Source of the DNA: Pseudomonadota bacterium
Lineage (GTDB): Bacteria; Pseudomonadota; Gammaproteobacteria; Burkholderiales; Casimicrobiaceae
DNA length: 5,989 nucleotides
Assembly: GCA_029571495.1 (NCBI GenBank)
Contig: JAKPSO010000167.1
Location: 1 to 5,989 of the forward strand
Direction: 5' to 3'
Shown here: in pieces, positions 4,203-5,989 of the stretch
Numbering within the stretch: position 1 is the first letter of the stretch
Layout of the letters: every line of letters starts with the position of its first letter
Notes under the pieces: model-generated
The model's database searches: none
Told to the model about the DNA's origin: nothing
Seen by the model: only the letters and a program-made list of their open reading frames with translations
Translations under genes and position numbers: made by a program

Positions 4203-5989
4203 ACACAGCCAATTTGCACTTCTTGGAGAACGTCGCTTCGCGCCGTTCTTTTGGACACAGTTTCTCGGCGCGATGAATGACAACGTGTTCAAGAACGGCA
4301 TGATTATCTTCATGGCGTTTGGCGGCATGACACTGGCTGGCATGGACTCGAACTTATTGGTGAACGCCGCAGGCGCCGTGTTCATCCTGCCCTTTGTATT
4401 GTTCTCGGCATTTGCGGGGCAACTTGCGGACAAGTACGAAAAGACGCGCGTTATTCGCGGCGTAAAGGTTTTTGAAATCGCGGTGATGGCGCTGGCCGCG
4501 TTCGGTTTCGTCACGGCAAACCTCGGCGTGCTATTTCTATCGCTGTTCTTGATGGGCTTGCACTCGACGTTGTTCGGCCCGGTGAAGTACGCCATCATGC
4601 CGCAGGCGCTCGCGAGCGATGAACTTGTCGGTGGCAATGCGTTGGTGGAGTCGGGCACGTTCGTCGCCATTCTCGTGGGCACGATTGCAGGCGGCGTGTT
4701 GGTCGCATTGAAGCCGAGCGGCCCGACGGTGGTGGCTGTCGCAACGATGGTCCTCGCCATCATCGGTTACGTTGTGAGCCGCGCAATTCCGGCGGCTCCT
4801 GCGACCGACCCGTCGCTCAAGCTCAATTGGAATCCGTTAACCGAGACCGCAGCCAACTTGCGTCTCGCCGCGAAGAGCATTGTCGTGTGGCGCTCAATGT
4901 TGGGGATTTCGTGGCTGTGGTTTTACGGCGCGATGTTGCTCAACCAATTCGCGAACATGAGCAAAGACGTGTTGGGCGGCAACGAACAAGTGGCAACGCT
5001 TCTATTGGCGGTATTTGCTGTCGGCGTCGCCGTCGGTTCTCTCCTTTGCGAGCGTTTATCCGGCAAGAAAGTTGAGATCGGCCTTGTGCCATTCGGCTCT
5101 ATCGGTATGAGCGTGTTCGCCATTGACCTCTACTTTGCGACGAAGGGGCTGCATCCCGTCGGACAATCCGGCGCGCTCGAATTCATCGGGAAGCACGAGC
5201 ATTGGCGCGTGGTGTTCGATCTGTTCATGCTCTCGGTCAGCGGCGGGCTTTATAGCGTACCGCTGTACGCACTGATCCAAGAGCGTTCAGAGGCGTCGCA
5301 CCGCTCGCGAATCATCGCGGCAAACAATATTTTGAATGCGATTTTTATGGTCGCCTCCGCTGTGCTCGCCATCGTTCTCATTAAGTTCGCCGGCTTCAAT
5401 GTGCCGTTGTTGATTCTGACGATTGGCGTCCTCAACGCGCTCGTAGCGGCATACATCTACACGCTCACACCTGAATTTTTGTTGCGATTTATCTGCTGGA
5501 TTTTGATTTCATTTGCGTACCGCCTACGCGTAAGAGGTCTCGAACATATTCCGGACAAAGGACCGGTCATCATCGTCGCGAATCACGTGAGCTACGTGGA
5601 TGCGCTCGTGATCACCGCGGCGATCCGCCGCCCGATCCAATTCGTCATGGATCACAACATCTTCAAAACGCCGGGTATGGGTTGGGTGTTTCGCCAGATG
5701 AAGGCGATTCCGATCGCCGGCGCCAAGGAAGACCCCGCGATGATGGAAAAGGCCTTCGAGCGTGTGCGCCACGCGCTGAGTGAAGGCGAAGTCATCGGCA
5801 TCTTTCCTGAAGGCAAACTCACGCGCGACGGCGAAATGAATCTGTTCCGCCCAGGCATTGAGAAAATCGTGGAGCAGACCGGCGCACCGGTTGTTCCGCT
5901 CGCGCTACGCGGCTTGTGGGGGAGTTTCTTCAGTCGCACAGCAAACGGTCAGGCTTTCAAGCGTTTCCGAGGATTCTTCAATCGCATCG
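4195..5989 (+). CDS. MFS transporter-PlsC acyltransferase fusion, LplT/Aas-like (3' partial)
   Basis: The frame stays open from ATG 4195 to the right edge, giving 598 residues without a stop. Residues 1 to about 440 are a major facilitator module like lysophospholipid transporter LplT: FLGAMNDNVFKNG (23-35) in the first helix, the motif-A loop GQLADKYEKTR (75-85), HSTLFGPVKYAIMP near 121-134, and many hydrophobic helices. After a last helix (about 425-442) comes a PlsC-type acyltransferase: NHVSYVD (463-469, the NHX4D catalytic motif), KAIPIAGAK (503-511), FPEGKLTRDG (537-546) and APVVPLALRG (564-573). The likely job is to move a lysophospholipid across the inner membrane and re-acylate it. 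Related proteins either stop soon after PlsC or continue into an AMP-binding acyl-ACP synthetase domain as in Aas; the window ends before this can be seen. It shares an operon with the hydroxylase. No frameshift was found. Confidence 0.9.
   Translation, partial: MSEHSQFALLGERRFAPFFWTQFLGAMNDNVFKNGMIIFMAFGGMTLAGMDSNLLVNAAGAVFILPFVLFSAFAGQLADKYEKTRVIRGVKVFEIAVMALAAFGFVTANLGVLFLSLFLMGLHSTLFGPVKYAIMPQALASDELVGGNALVESGTFVAILVGTIAGGVLVALKPSGPTVVAVATMVLAIIGYVVSRAIPAAPATDPSLKLNWNPLTETAANLRLAAKSIVVWRSMLGISWLWFYGAMLLNQFANMSKDVLGGNEQVATLLLAVFAVGVAVGSLLCERLSGKKVEIGLVPFGSIGMSVFAIDLYFATKGLHPVGQSGALEFIGKHEHWRVVFDLFMLSVSGGLYSVPLYALIQERSEASHRSRIIAANNILNAIFMVASAVLAIVLIKFAGFNVPLLILTIGVLNALVAAYIYTLTPEFLLRFICWILISFAYRLRVRGLEHIPDKGPVIIVANHVSYVDALVITAAIRRPIQFVMDHNIFKTPGMGWVFRQMKAIPIAGAKEDPAMMEKAFERVRHALSEGEVIGIFPEGKLTRDGEMNLFRPGIEKIVEQTGAPVVPLALRGLWGSFFSRTANGQAFKRFRGFFNRI

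Noticed and set aside
4143..4763. Minus-strand frame (206 codons) opposite the MFS gene
   Set aside because: The plus strand encodes a clear MFS module here; the reverse translation is low-complexity Ala/Asn/Thr/Pro and lacks any motif.
1..5989. CRISPR array, insertion sequence, tRNA, rRNA or molybdenum-cofactor riboswitch
   Set aside because: No regularly spaced repeats, transposase, terminal inverted repeats or recognisable RNA fold were seen; nearly all the window is coding.

Overview
The window holds six plus-strand protein genes packed almost end to end. The first and last are cut by the window edges. Moderately high G+C, tightly overlapping genes, AGGAG-type ribosome binding sites and the families present suggest a Gram-negative proteobacterium, perhaps a betaproteobacterium. 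That placement is a judgement from family resemblance; no rRNA or tRNA is present to confirm it.

Left block (1-3294): an oxyanion ABC importer of the tungstate (Tup) type. Its order is unusual: a ModA-like binding protein with an extra C-terminal domain (5' end missing), then permease tupB, ATPase tupC and finally the classical binding protein tupA. Successive genes overlap by 4, 8 and 4 nt, so they very probably share one mRNA and are translationally coupled. TupA would capture tungstate in the periplasm and pass it to a TupB2C2 complex for ATP-driven import. The ModA-like protein looks like a second oxyanion receptor that may use the same permease, or may have a different role through its extra domain.

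Middle (3295-3452): a 158-bp gap, the only real intergenic space. It has two small hairpins, a short near-tandem GCAATCC repeat and a good ribosome binding site for the next gene. There is no clear promoter and no T-tract terminator.

Right block (3453-5989): a membrane lipid pair. The first gene is a diiron fatty acid hydroxylase/sterol desaturase family protein with intact histidine boxes. It overlaps by 8 nt the start of a large protein that joins an LplT-like MFS transporter to a PlsC-type acyltransferase and runs off the right edge. The pair suggests uptake or flipping of a lysolipid, re-acylation, and hydroxylation or desaturation of a lipid. The substrate cannot be read from sequence, and no link to the tungstate operon is evident beyond adjacency.

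No mobile element, CRISPR array, RNA gene or clear frameshift was seen.
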